In this document: piece by piece, positions 54,615 to 63,622 of the stretch
Numbering within the stretch: position 1 is the first letter of the stretch
Layout of the letters: each line of letters begins with the position of its first letter
The notes under the pieces: generated by a model
The model's database searches: none
What the model was told of the DNA's origin: nothing
The model's input: only the letters and a program-made list of their open reading frames with translations
Program-made: the position numbers and the translations under genes
Source: Culturomica sp.
GTDB lineage: Bacteria > Bacteroidota > Bacteroidia > Bacteroidales > Marinifilaceae
Direction of reading: 5' to 3'
DNA: 64,000 bases
Assembly: GCA_031271755.1 (NCBI GenBank)
Contig: JAISVB010000030.1
Span: 1 to 64,000 of the forward strand

Positions 54615-55889
54615 ATGGAGAACAAACCGCTGGCGGAGCGGATGCGGCCGAAGTCTTTGGATGATTACACCGGCCAGAAGCATCTGGTAGGAGAAGGAAA
54701 AGTGCTGCGCAAGATGATCGAATCGGGCGTGGTTTCTTCGTTTATTTTGTGGGGGCCTCCGGGCGTGGGAAAGACGACGTTGGCCACGATCATGGCGGAA
54801 CAGTTGAAGCGCCCGTTTTATGCGCTGAGTGCGGTCAATTCCGGGGTAAAAGAGGTGCGGGAGGTGATCCAGAAGGCGGAGAGCCAGCGCTTTTTCAACG
54901 CCCCGAACCCCATCCTGTTCATCGACGAGATCCATCGTTTCTCCAAATCCCAGCAGGATTCGCTGTTGGCAGCCGTGGAGAAGGGAACGGTTACTTTGGT
55001 CGGGGCTACGACGGAAAACCCCTCCTTCGAGGTGATCTCCCCCCTCCTTTCCCGTTGCCAGGTCTACGTGTTGAAAGCCTTGGAAAAAGCGGATCTGGAA
55101 GAGTTGGTGGAAAAAGCGGTCAGCAAAGATTTTTACCTGAAAGAGAAAAAGATCACGGTGCGGGAAAAAGAAGCGCTGATCTCTTTCAGCGGAGGGGATG
55201 CCCGGAAACTGCTGAATATATTGGAGTTGGTGGTGAACGCCCAGCCGGGAACGGAGATCGTTGTAGACAATGAAACCGTGCGCAAAGAGTTGCAGGAGAA
55301 TCCGTTGATGTATGATAAAGACGGCGAGCAGCACTATGATATTATTTCGGCCATGATCAAATCGGTCCGGGGGAGCGACCCCAATGCCGCCCTGTACTAC
55401 ATGGCCCGCATGCTGATGGGGGGGGAAGATCCGAAGTTCATTGCCCGGCGGTTGGTGATCCTGGCGGCGGAGGACATTGGGCTGGCCAATCCCAACGCCC
55501 TGCTGATGGCCAATGCCTGCTTCGACGTTGTCCACAAGGTCGGGATGCCGGAGGCACGCATTCCCTTGTCGGAGTGCCTGATCTATCTGGCCACATCGCC
55601 CAAAAGCAACTCCGCCTATTTGGCCATCGACGCTGCCATGCATTTGGTCAAGGAGACGGGAAACGCAGCAGTTCCCCTCCATTTGCGGAACGCTCCGACC
55701 CAATTGATGAAACAGTTGAACTATGGCAAAGAGTATAAATATGCGCACGACTTTCCGGGCAATTTTGTCGACCAGGAGTATCTGCCGGAAGAGGTAAAGA
55801 GCGCGGTGTTTTACAAGCCGCAAGCCAACGCACAGGAGTTGAAGATCCTGGAGCGTTTAAAAGCGTGGTGGAAGAAAAAATACAAATAA
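54615..55889 (+). CDS. rarA: Replication-associated recombination protein A (AAA+ ATPase)
   Basis: RarA (MgsA/WRNIP1 family) acts at stalled replication forks. The 424-residue product has Walker A GPPGVGKTT (47-55), Walker B LFIDEIH (101-107), sensor 1 GATTENPSF, the arginine finger region SPLLSRC, and the C-terminal tetramerisation domain with GSDPNAALYYMARML. I use the ATG at 54615; an upstream TTG overlaps the -7 box. kdsA follows after 6 bp. Confidence 0.96.
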   Translation: MENKPLAERMRPKSLDDYTGQKHLVGEGKVLRKMIESGVVSSFILWGPPGVGKTTLATIMAEQLKRPFYALSAVNSGVKEVREVIQKAESQRFFNAPNPILFIDEIHRFSKSQQDSLLAAVEKGTVTLVGATTENPSFEVISPLLSRCQVYVLKALEKADLEELVEKAVSKDFYLKEKKITVREKEALISFSGGDARKLLNILELVVNAQPGTEIVVDNETVRKELQENPLMYDKDGEQHYDIISAMIKSVRGSDPNAALYYMARMLMGGEDPKFIARRLVILAAEDIGLANPNALLMANACFDVVHKVGMPEARIPLSECLIYLATSPKSNSAYLAIDAAMHLVKETGNAAVPLHLRNAPTQLMKQLNYGKEYKYAHDFPGNFVDQEYLPEEVKSAVFYKPQANAQELKILERLKAWWKKKYK

Positions 55890-55895
55890 AGGAAT

Positions 55896-56699
55896 ATGTT
55901 TACGGAAAAAAGAAAAAATCCGGAGATGTTCTTTCTGTTGGCCGGCCCTTGTGTGATCGAGGGGGAAGAGATGGCCATGCGGATCGCGGAACGTGTCGCC
56001 GGCATGACTGAAAAGCTGGGGATCCCCTATGTGTTCAAAGGTTCGTTTAAAAAAGCCAACCGTTCCCGTTTGGATTCTTTTACGGGGATCGGGGACGAAA
56101 AGGCGCTGAAGATCCTCCGGAAAGTAAGTTCGACGTTCGGCATACCGGTGGTGACGGATATCCACTCGCCCGAGGATGCCCGGCTGGCGGCAGCATACGT
56201 GGATGTGTTGCAAATTCCCGCTTTTCTCTGCCGGCAAACCGACCTGCTGGTAGCGGCCGCCCAAACGGGAAAGAGGGTGAATGTCAAAAAGGGACAGTTC
56301 CTGTCGCCCGAATCGATGCGCTTTGCTACGGATAAAATCCGGGAATCGGGCAATGAGCAGGTATGGGTGACGGAAAGAGGCACGACCTTCGGCTATCAGG
56401 ATCTGGTGGTAGATTTCCGGGGGATCCGGATCATGCAGGAGGCGTGTAATTGTCCGGTCGTGGTGGATGTGACGCACTCCCTGCAGCAACCGAACCAGAC
56501 CTCCGGCGTAACCGGCGGCCGGCCGGAGTTGATCGAAACCATTGCCAAGGCCGGCATTGCCGTCGGGGCCGACGGGCTTTTCATCGAAACCCACGAAGAT
56601 CCTTCCGTGGCAAAATCCGATGGAGCGAACATGCTGAAACTGGATCTGCTGGAAGGGTTGCTGGAGAAAACGGTACGCATCCGGGAGGCGATCCTGTAA
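55896..56699 (+). CDS. kdsA: 3-deoxy-8-phosphooctulonate synthase
   Basis: KdsA joins PEP and arabinose 5-phosphate to give Kdo 8-phosphate, the precursor of the inner LPS core, and so complements the lpx genes. The 267-residue product has AGPCVIEGEE, YVFKGSFKKANRSR, the DIHSPEDA segment, KKGQFLSP and VDVTHSLQQPN. Asn rather than Cys in FKGSFKKANRS cannot tell the metal dependence; the usual metal cysteine position (AGPCVIE) is Cys. It is 6 bp after rarA and converges with the GH30 gene. Confidence 0.95.
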   Translation: MFTEKRKNPEMFFLLAGPCVIEGEEMAMRIAERVAGMTEKLGIPYVFKGSFKKANRSRLDSFTGIGDEKALKILRKVSSTFGIPVVTDIHSPEDARLAAAYVDVLQIPAFLCRQTDLLVAAAQTGKRVNVKKGQFLSPESMRFATDKIRESGNEQVWVTERGTTFGYQDLVVDFRGIRIMQEACNCPVVVDVTHSLQQPNQTSGVTGGRPELIETIAKAGIAVGADGLFIETHEDPSVAKSDGANMLKLDLLEGLLEKTVRIREAIL

Positions 56700-56708
56700 C
56701 GGGGATTT

Positions 56709-58163
56709 CTAAGTCGAAAATACCACCGTCAGGATGGAATGGGGAAAAGCGGTCAAATCGGTCGCCCGGCCGTTCATTCCCAACTTGAAAGCAATGGGAT
56801 GGTCTGTTCTGTTCAACAAGATCACGGCGACGGAACCGTCCGGGTTCAGGAATCCTGTCGTTTCCAAATTGTTACGGGTGGAAGAGACGGCAATGCGTTT
56901 AGCTCCCCGCCGGATGAACTTGGAAAAATGGCCGATGTAGTAGTAGCTGTTGGTATAGATCAACTCTCCCGTTCGGGTGTCGGCGTGAACAGGTGCAAAA
57001 CAAAAATTACCCGCGTGGTTCGGGCCGCCCTTTTCATCCAGCAGGATATTCCACTCCAACCAGGCGGAGGTGCCGCTGTTCAGGTCGCGTATCATAGAAT
57101 ATGCATAGCGTTCGCCCAATGCCCAATTCGTTATTTTCTCCGGGTGGAACCCTTCCGCACACCCTTCGGTAAAGAGCAGCTCTTTTTCGGGATAAGACTC
57201 CTTCACCAATTTCAGGTTATCGAACAATGCCTGACCGTACCAGTGGAATCCGAATCCCCATACATACCGGGCGGCTTCCGGATCGTTCATGATGGTGTGG
57301 GCGCGGTGGTAAATCAAGTCGCGGTTGTGATCCCAGGCAATCAGTTTCAGGTCTTTGTGTGCGCTCCGGGCAATAGTCGGCCCCAGGTAGTTTTTGATAA
57401 AATCACGTTCCTCTTCGGCCGTATAAATGCACGACTCCCAGGATTGTGCGGCCATCGGTTCGTTTTGTACGGAAACACCCCAGATCGGAATGCCCCGTTT
57501 TTCGTATTCGTCGATAAATCGGATGTAGTAATTGGCCCAGGCCGGCTTGTAAGGATCCAACAGGCTCCCTCCCCGCAGGACATTCCGGTTGCTTTTCATC
57601 CAGGCCGGCGGACTCCAGGGGGATACAAGCAACAGAAGTTCGTCTTGTGTGGTCTCCTGTATCTGTCTTAACAGGGGGATCCGGTGTTTTTCATCGGGAG
57701 AAAGGTCAAAAGTTTTCAGTTCCGTGTCACCCTCTTCAATGTGGTGATAGGAAGAACTCGAAAAATCACAGCCGGCCATGTTGATCCGCCCAAAGTTATA
57801 GCCGATGCCGGATTGCGGATCGTAGTATGCCTGCAACAACTCCTGCTGTTTTTCTTCCGGGAGCCGGGCGAATGTTTCTGCCGCCGCATCCGTAATGGCA
57901 CCCCCGAATCCGTGCATGGTCTGGAATGTGACGGCCGGATTGACCAACACGTATGGAATGTGTTGAAGTGGCTGCGAATCAGCTTGAAATTCAAGAGCTC
58001 CGGTTGGTGTGATACGCAGATCCGTCCCGGCTGCCGTTACAAATACTTCGCTCTGTATCACACCGGACGGTTCCGGTTGGCGCACCGATGCAGACGGCTG
58101 GCCGGAACGGCAGGCTGTCGGAGAAACCGCCGCAATTATCCATAAAATTTTCCATACATTCAT
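56709..58163 (-). CDS. Glycoside hydrolase family 30 lipoprotein
   Basis: This encodes a 484-residue lipoprotein (ATG at 58163; signal ending SPTAC, Cys18). The GH30 (beta/alpha)8 barrel contains MHGFGGAITDAAA (83-95), the acid/base glutamate in SVQNEP (E235) and the nucleophile in LFTEGC (E333), with a C-terminal beta-sandwich (SVAVILLNRTDHPIAF). Family members are glucosylceramidases, beta-1,6-glucanases and xylanases; the sequence does not separate these. It lies 88 bp past mutS2 and has a TATCTTTG box in between. No SusC/SusD genes are adjacent, so it is not in a classic polysaccharide utilisation locus here. Confidence 0.9.
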   Translation of the reverse strand: MNVWKILWIIAAVSPTACRSGQPSASVRQPEPSGVIQSEVFVTAAGTDLRITPTGALEFQADSQPLQHIPYVLVNPAVTFQTMHGFGGAITDAAAETFARLPEEKQQELLQAYYDPQSGIGYNFGRINMAGCDFSSSSYHHIEEGDTELKTFDLSPDEKHRIPLLRQIQETTQDELLLLVSPWSPPAWMKSNRNVLRGGSLLDPYKPAWANYYIRFIDEYEKRGIPIWGVSVQNEPMAAQSWESCIYTAEEERDFIKNYLGPTIARSAHKDLKLIAWDHNRDLIYHRAHTIMNDPEAARYVWGFGFHWYGQALFDNLKLVKESYPEKELLFTEGCAEGFHPEKITNWALGERYAYSMIRDLNSGTSAWLEWNILLDEKGGPNHAGNFCFAPVHADTRTGELIYTNSYYYIGHFSKFIRRGAKRIAVSSTRNNLETTGFLNPDGSVAVILLNRTDHPIAFKLGMNGRATDLTAFPHSILTVVFST

Positions 58164-58240
58164 GCTGATACCCGGATTTAAAAATGAGCACACTTTCAAA
58201 GCGGGTAAAGATAGCATTTTTCTGAAAATCCGGAGAAAAT

Positions 58241-58248
58241 CAAAGATA
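58241..58248 (-). promoter_or_regulatory. Putative -7 box (TATCTTTG) for the GH30 gene
   Basis: TATCTTTG on the minus strand lies directly after the mutS2 stop and about 77 bp before the GH30 ATG, so GH30 may have its own promoter. No TTTG lies at the right distance. Confidence 0.45.
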
Positions 58249-58251
58249 AAA

Positions 58252-60726
58252 TCAGATATTCAACTGAATGACCGTAATGCCGGCGCCGCCCAACCGGAGT
58301 TCCTCGTCCCCGTATTGCCCCACGACGGGGTTGGTGCCTAAGTATTGCCGGACTGCCTGGCGCAGAGCGCCTGTCCCGGTTCCGTGCAGCACCCGCAGTT
58401 GCTTCACATCCAGCATCACGGCTTCGTCGATCAGGTCGATTACTTTTTGCAACGCCTCTTCTCCCCGCATCCCCCGGACGTCGATGTCGGGTTTGAAGGT
58501 CAGCCTTTTCCGGCTCATCTCCTCCCGGAAAGCGCTGTTGGTGCGGAACGCCGGCGCCTGTGCCTGTTTGCGGGCCTGATTGGCGGAAACCCGCTGCAAT
58601 TTTTCCACCGATACCTGGGTGCGGATGTTTCCCAAAGCGATCACGGCGTTTTTCTCTTTGATCTCTAAGATCTCGCCGATGGTTTCGTTGGGAAGTTTAA
58701 CATAGTCTCCCTTGGCCAAAGGCGCTTCAGGGAGATTTTTCCCTCCGGGAACATCTCCGGCCGGGCTATTTTTCCGCTCCTTTTTTCCGTTTTCCCGCTC
58801 CCGGATCTTTTCCATTTTGCGCCGGATCCGCTCCTCCTCCTCCGCTCCGGCAAGCAACCGCTCTTTTTCAACCTCCAACTTCTTTCTCAACTCCCGGGTC
58901 TTCTCCTTGTTTGCCTGCTCCTCTTTGATCTCCCGGATGGTGTTTTCGATCGTTTTATTGGCCTCTGCCAACAAGCTTTCCGCCTCCGCTTTCGCCTCCC
59001 GGATGATCTCCTTGCGCAACCGGGCTGCCTCGTTCAACTCGTGGCTGTACTTCTCCACCACTTCGTCCAAACGCTTCTCGTTTTCCCGGATCTTTTTCCG
59101 TTTTTCTTCCCAGTACCGTTTGTCCCGGGCGATGTCTTTCAGGTTTTTGTCGTAGTTGATGTGCCCCTCCCCGATCTTCCCGGCGGCCTCGTCGAGGATC
59201 TCTTTGGGAAGGCCGATCTTGCGGGCGATCTCGAAGGCAAAAGAGGAGCCGGGTTTGCCGATCTGCAATTCGAACAGGGGCATCATCCGGTGGTTATCGT
59301 ACAGCATAGCCCCGTTCTCAATGCCCGGCGTGGAGGAGGCAAAGTGTTTGAGGTTGGTGTAATGGGTGGTGATCACCCCTTTGGTTCCCAGGTCGTTCAG
59401 CCGGTGCAGGATCGATTCGGCAATGGCCCCGCCCAGCATCGGTTCGGTGCCGGTGCCGAATTCGTCGATCAGGATCAGGGAATCCCTGTTCCCGTACCGG
59501 AGGAAATTTTTCATGTTGATCAGGTGGGAACTGTATGTACTCAGGTCGTTCTCGATGGACTGCTCGTCCCCCATGTCGATCAGGATGTTGGTAAAGAGGC
59601 CGAATTTGCTGGCTTCGCCGACCGGCACGGGCAGGCCGCACTGGAACATGTATTGCAACAACCCGGCGGTCTGCAGGCAAACCGATTTTCCCCCGGCGTT
59701 CGGCCCGGATATAACAATGATCCGCTGCTCCTCGTTGATCTCGATGCGGAGCGGCACCAACTGCTTTTCCGTGCCCCGGAAAGCCAGGTAAAGCAAAGGG
59801 TGCCGGGCTTCGAACCACAGCAACTCCGGCCGGGCTTCAAAGAGCGGAACAATGGCGTCGATACTCAGCGAGAATTGGGCTTTGGCCTGGATAAAATCCA
59901 CGTAAGCCAGAAAATCGTAGCCCGGGATCAGGTCGTCGATGTACGGGCGTATATCGTCGGAAAACTTTCGCAGGATCCGGGTGATCTCACGCTTCTCTTC
60001 CAACTGCAACTCCCGGATCTCGTTATTAGTCTCCACAATTTCCGCCGGTTCGATGTAGGCGGTTTTTCCGGTGGCGGATTCGTCGTGGACAATCCCGTTG
60101 ATGCGGCGTTTGTAGGCGGAAGGAACGGGGATCACCATGCGCCCGTCCCGGATGGATACGGCGCTCTCTTTTTCCGCCCATCCTTCGGCCTGCGCCTGTT
60201 GCAGCAAGGATTGCATCCGCCGGGAGATCCCGGCCTGTTTCTTTTGTATCTGTTTCCGGATCTCCGCCAGTTCGGAAGAGGCATTGTCCCGGATCGTACC
60301 GTATTTGGAAAGAATGGAATCCAGGCGCTGCAATACGTATGGAAACACCCGGATGTTGCCGGCTTTCCCGGTCAGTACCGGATAATTTTCCGATTTCCCG
60401 TTGAAAAAGCGGACAATGGCGTACAGAGATTCGAGGGAGCTTTTCAAAGCGACCAGTTCCGGTATATCGAGGAAAAGCCCTTCCAACCGGATCCGGTGTA
60501 AAAACGGCCGGGCATCGGCATAGCTGTTGCCGGGAAACTCCTCCTCCTGCAGGATGCGCATAAATTCCGCCGTCTCCGCCAACCGCTCCCGGATCTCCTC
60601 CTCCCGGACGGACATGCCGATGCCTGCCGCCAACTCCCGTCCCATCTCTCCCCGGCAAGAGCGGCTTATTAACTGCCGGATGCGGTCGAACTTGATCTTA
60701 TTTTCAAAATTGTCCGGATAGATCAC
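58252..60726 (-). CDS. mutS2: Endonuclease MutS2
   Basis: MutS2 is a MutS paralogue without mismatch-recognition domains, linked to recombination suppression and rescue of collided ribosomes. The 824-residue product has core/lever helices (1-320), the ATPase domain with GPNAGGKS (341-348) and LILIDEFGTGTEP, a long charged coiled coil (about 510-660), a KOW-like segment (LAKGDYVKLPNETIGEI) and a C-terminal Smr nuclease domain (about 745-824, DIDVRGMRGEEA and LHGTGTGALR). It begins 36 bp after the WbqC-like gene. Confidence 0.95.
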   Translation of the reverse strand: MIYPDNFENKIKFDRIRQLISRSCRGEMGRELAAGIGMSVREEEIRERLAETAEFMRILQEEEFPGNSYADARPFLHRIRLEGLFLDIPELVALKSSLESLYAIVRFFNGKSENYPVLTGKAGNIRVFPYVLQRLDSILSKYGTIRDNASSELAEIRKQIQKKQAGISRRMQSLLQQAQAEGWAEKESAVSIRDGRMVIPVPSAYKRRINGIVHDESATGKTAYIEPAEIVETNNEIRELQLEEKREITRILRKFSDDIRPYIDDLIPGYDFLAYVDFIQAKAQFSLSIDAIVPLFEARPELLWFEARHPLLYLAFRGTEKQLVPLRIEINEEQRIIVISGPNAGGKSVCLQTAGLLQYMFQCGLPVPVGEASKFGLFTNILIDMGDEQSIENDLSTYSSHLINMKNFLRYGNRDSLILIDEFGTGTEPMLGGAIAESILHRLNDLGTKGVITTHYTNLKHFASSTPGIENGAMLYDNHRMMPLFELQIGKPGSSFAFEIARKIGLPKEILDEAAGKIGEGHINYDKNLKDIARDKRYWEEKRKKIRENEKRLDEVVEKYSHELNEAARLRKEIIREAKAEAESLLAEANKTIENTIREIKEEQANKEKTRELRKKLEVEKERLLAGAEEEERIRRKMEKIRERENGKKERKNSPAGDVPGGKNLPEAPLAKGDYVKLPNETIGEILEIKEKNAVIALGNIRTQVSVEKLQRVSANQARKQAQAPAFRTNSAFREEMSRKRLTFKPDIDVRGMRGEEALQKVIDLIDEAVMLDVKQLRVLHGTGTGALRQAVRQYLGTNPVVGQYGDEELRLGGAGITVIQLNI

Positions 60727-60762
60727 AATTATCTTCTCGCTTTAATTTATGGTACAAATTTC

Positions 60763-61386
60763 TTATAAATACGCCGTTGCTTCCGGGCCGGTGCAAAAGA
60801 GCAGATCCAGTATGCTCAGGTTTGCTTCGAACGGAAAACGTTCGGCGAATGTTTGGGTATACGGGCGGGCGGTAAAAAGGGGATCCGGCGCTTTCCGGCG
60901 CGCTTCCTTCGGGTGGATCACTTCCCGGAGATCGGAACCCTCCGGAAGCACGGCAACGTACTCTTCCGTCAGGTGGATTTCACGCTGTAAACCGATTATT
61001 TCCAACAATTTTGACAAAATGGCGTTGTTCAGATCCAGCAGGTATCGCTCTTTTTTCTCAAAAAAAGGGCGCAATTCGTCGATGTAATAGTCGTAAAAAG
61101 GCGAATTTTTGTAAGCGGAAGCGATGGTACGCAAATGGAGGCGCTGCCAATTTTCCGAATAGTCGATCTCTGCCTCCCGGGTCAAAAATTTCCCGCCGTT
61201 CTTTTGGCTGACCGGAACAGACAACGTCAGCACCCCGTTGGCGGACAAAATCCGGCAACGGTTGCGGTAACTTTGCTTCCCGTAACTTTCGTACTGTTCG
61301 ATCCAAACAGCCGGATGACGCCCCATGTGGAAAAAATATTGCACAGGCGGATAGTAAGCTGTTGTTACACAAATAGTTTCTGACAT
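60763..61386 (-). CDS. WbqC-like family protein
   Basis: This encodes a 207-residue protein from the ATG at 61386; the upstream in-frame extension is basic and lies in the promoter region. The start TTAYYPPVQYFF and PFYDYYIDELRPFFEKK match the WbqC family, whose members are found in surface polysaccharide clusters and are suspected acyl- or aminoacyl-transfer proteins, without proven biochemistry. It is divergent from glgB and upstream of mutS2. Confidence 0.8.
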   Translation of the reverse strand: MSETICVTTAYYPPVQYFFHMGRHPAVWIEQYESYGKQSYRNRCRILSANGVLTLSVPVSQKNGGKFLTREAEIDYSENWQRLHLRTIASAYKNSPFYDYYIDELRPFFEKKERYLLDLNNAILSKLLEIIGLQREIHLTEEYVAVLPEGSDLREVIHPKEARRKAPDPLFTARPYTQTFAERFPFEANLSILDLLFCTGPEATAYL

Positions 61387-61403
61387 CACTCCAATTTTCC
61401 CCG

Positions 61404-61434
61404 CAAATATACAAATCCGGAAAAGGATACGCAA
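61404..61434 (-). promoter_or_regulatory. Putative promoter of the WbqC-like gene, TTG-N20-TATATTTG
   Basis: On the minus strand TATATTTG (61404-61411) lies 17 bp before the ATG, and TTG (61432-61434) lies 20 bp further upstream. Confidence 0.5.
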
Positions 61435-61457
61435 CAGAGATTTATTAAAAAATAAAC

Positions 61458-61470
61458 GCAAATTATTTGC
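61458..61470. promoter_or_regulatory. 13-bp palindrome in the wbqC/glgB divergent region
   Basis: GCAAATTATTTGC is a perfect palindrome around a central T, within the region between the WbqC-like gene and glgB. It is operator-like in size, but no binding protein can be named. Confidence 0.35.
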
Positions 61471-61622
61471 AAAAACGTTAAATATTGCTGTAATTTGGGA
61501 AAGAGAGCGTACTATACAATTTGCATTTGCGACAACGTATGCGTACTTAATTTATTCGAAAGTTATAACAAGCTGATTTAAAGCAGTTAAAATAGCTTTT
61601 TTGCCTAAAGAGAGAGAAAAAA

Positions 61623-63608
61623 ATGAGGGATAGCTTTGCAGATAAAGACCCGTTATTGGAACCTTTCCGGTTCACCATCCGGCGACGTTACGAGAATTTT
61701 ATCCTGCGAGAGGTGGGTTTCACCGAAGCGAAAAGGCCGTTGACGGATGCATTTAACTCTTATCTTTATTACGGACTGCACCGGTTGGAAAACGGTTGGG
61801 TATTCCGGGAGTGGGCGCCTCACGCGACGGCTATCTACCTGATCGGAGACTTTTCCGGTTGGCAGAAACAGGAAAAATTCCGCCTGCAACCGGCAGAACA
61901 CGGAAACTGGGAACTTTTCATTGATCCCGGAGAGTTGAAGCACGGCATGAAATACCGCTTGCTGACGGAGTGGAACGGCGGCGGCGGCGAACGGTTACCC
62001 AGCCATGTCCGGCGAGCGGTACAGGATGAACAGAGCAAGGTTTTTTCGGCCGAAGTGTGGGATCCGGAACCCTACCGTTGGGAACACGAGTTCCGGAAAA
62101 AGTTGAAAAATCCATTGATATACGAGGCGCACATCGGGATGAGCACGGAGCGGTGCCGGGTATCTTCCTTCGAGGAGTTCCGGCAGGAGGTTTTGCCCCG
62201 GATAGATGCGCTGGGTTACAATACGATCCAGTTGATGGGTATTCAGGAACATCCTTATTACGGGTCGTTCGGTTACCAGGTAGCCAATTTTTTCGCCGTA
62301 AGCTCCCGCTTCGGCACTCCCGAAGAGTTAAAACGCCTGATCGATGACGCCCACGGCCGGGGGATCGCGGTGGTGATGGATTTGGTGCACTCCCACGCGG
62401 TCAAGAACGAAGCGGAGGGATTGAGCCGCTTCGACGGCGCCCCCGACCTCTATTTTTATCCGGGAGAGCGGGGGGAACACAAATTGTGGAACTCCTACTG
62501 TTTTGATTACGGTAAAAACGAAGTATTGAACTTCCTGCTCTCCAATTGCAAATATTGGCTGGAAGAGTTCCGGTTCGACGGCTTCCGGTTCGACGGGATC
62601 ACCAGCATGCTGTATTGGGATCACGGCTTGGGCAGGGATTTTACCGAGTACAAATATTACTACGACGGGAATCAGGACGAAAACGCCATTATCTACCTGA
62701 CATTGGCCAACCGCCTGATCCACCAGGTCAATAAAAACGCCGTGACCATTGCAGAGGACATGAGCGGCATGCCGGGGCTGGCGGCTCCCATCGAAGAGGA
62801 GGGGATCGGTTTCGATTTCCGGATGAGCATGGGCGTTCCCGACTACTGGATCAAACTGATCGAAGACCAAAAGGACGAAGAGTGGCACGTCGGGGAGTTG
62901 TTTTACCAACTGACCAACAAACGGGAAGATGAACACACCATCAGTTATGCGGAGAGCCACGACCAGGCCATGGTGGGAGATAAAACGATCTTTTTCCGGT
63001 TGCTCGACAAAGAGATATATACCTCCATGCATGTTTTCGGGCGAAACATGATCGTGGACCGGGGAATGGCCCTGCACAAAATGATCCGCCTGCTCACCAT
63101 TACAACAGCCGGGGACGGATACCTGAATTTTATGGGAAACGAGTGGGGACATCCCGAATGGATCGATTTTCCCCGGGAAGGGAACGGCTGGAGTTACCAG
63201 CACGCACGCCGCCTCTGGTCGCTGGCCGGGGATACCAATCTGCGGTACCGCTTTTTGAACGAATTCGACCGGGCGATGCTGAACATGGTGACAAAAGAGC
63301 GAATTTTCAAAGAGAGACCTGTTGCGATGGTCCGGGACAACGAACGGCAGGCGTTGGTTTTTTCCCGGGGAAATTTGGTCCTGGCGTTTAACTTCCATCC
63401 GCAGCAATCGTACACCGGTTACCGTTTCGAAACGATCCCGGGGAGATACAGGGGTATTTTGGATACCGACAGCACTGAATTCGACGGTTTCGGCCGGATA
63501 GATGCACAAACGGAGTATTTTACCCAATACGGAAAATCGGAGGAGAACACGCTGAGCATTTACCTGCCGGCCCGCTCTGCTTTGGTTTTGAAATTACAGG
63601 AAAATTAA
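61623..63608 (+). CDS. glgB: 1,4-alpha-glucan branching enzyme
   Basis: GlgB makes alpha-1,6 branches in glycogen. The 661-residue product has an N-terminal CBM48 domain (about 50-140, WVFREWAPHATAIYLIGDF), the GH13 barrel with FRFDGITSML (nucleophile D324), AEDMSGMPG (acid/base E378) and SYAESHDQA, and a C-terminal all-beta domain. The overall pattern (MGNEWGHPEWIDFPREGN) is the eukaryote-like GH13_8 type found in many Bacteroidota. The debranching enzyme gene follows after 14 bp. Confidence 0.96.
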   Translation: MRDSFADKDPLLEPFRFTIRRRYENFILREVGFTEAKRPLTDAFNSYLYYGLHRLENGWVFREWAPHATAIYLIGDFSGWQKQEKFRLQPAEHGNWELFIDPGELKHGMKYRLLTEWNGGGGERLPSHVRRAVQDEQSKVFSAEVWDPEPYRWEHEFRKKLKNPLIYEAHIGMSTERCRVSSFEEFRQEVLPRIDALGYNTIQLMGIQEHPYYGSFGYQVANFFAVSSRFGTPEELKRLIDDAHGRGIAVVMDLVHSHAVKNEAEGLSRFDGAPDLYFYPGERGEHKLWNSYCFDYGKNEVLNFLLSNCKYWLEEFRFDGFRFDGITSMLYWDHGLGRDFTEYKYYYDGNQDENAIIYLTLANRLIHQVNKNAVTIAEDMSGMPGLAAPIEEEGIGFDFRMSMGVPDYWIKLIEDQKDEEWHVGELFYQLTNKREDEHTISYAESHDQAMVGDKTIFFRLLDKEIYTSMHVFGRNMIVDRGMALHKMIRLLTITTAGDGYLNFMGNEWGHPEWIDFPREGNGWSYQHARRLWSLAGDTNLRYRFLNEFDRAMLNMVTKERIFKERPVAMVRDNERQALVFSRGNLVLAFNFHPQQSYTGYRFETIPGRYRGILDTDSTEFDGFGRIDAQTEYFTQYGKSEENTLSIYLPARSALVLKLQEN

Positions 63609-63622
63609 TAAAATAACAGAAT

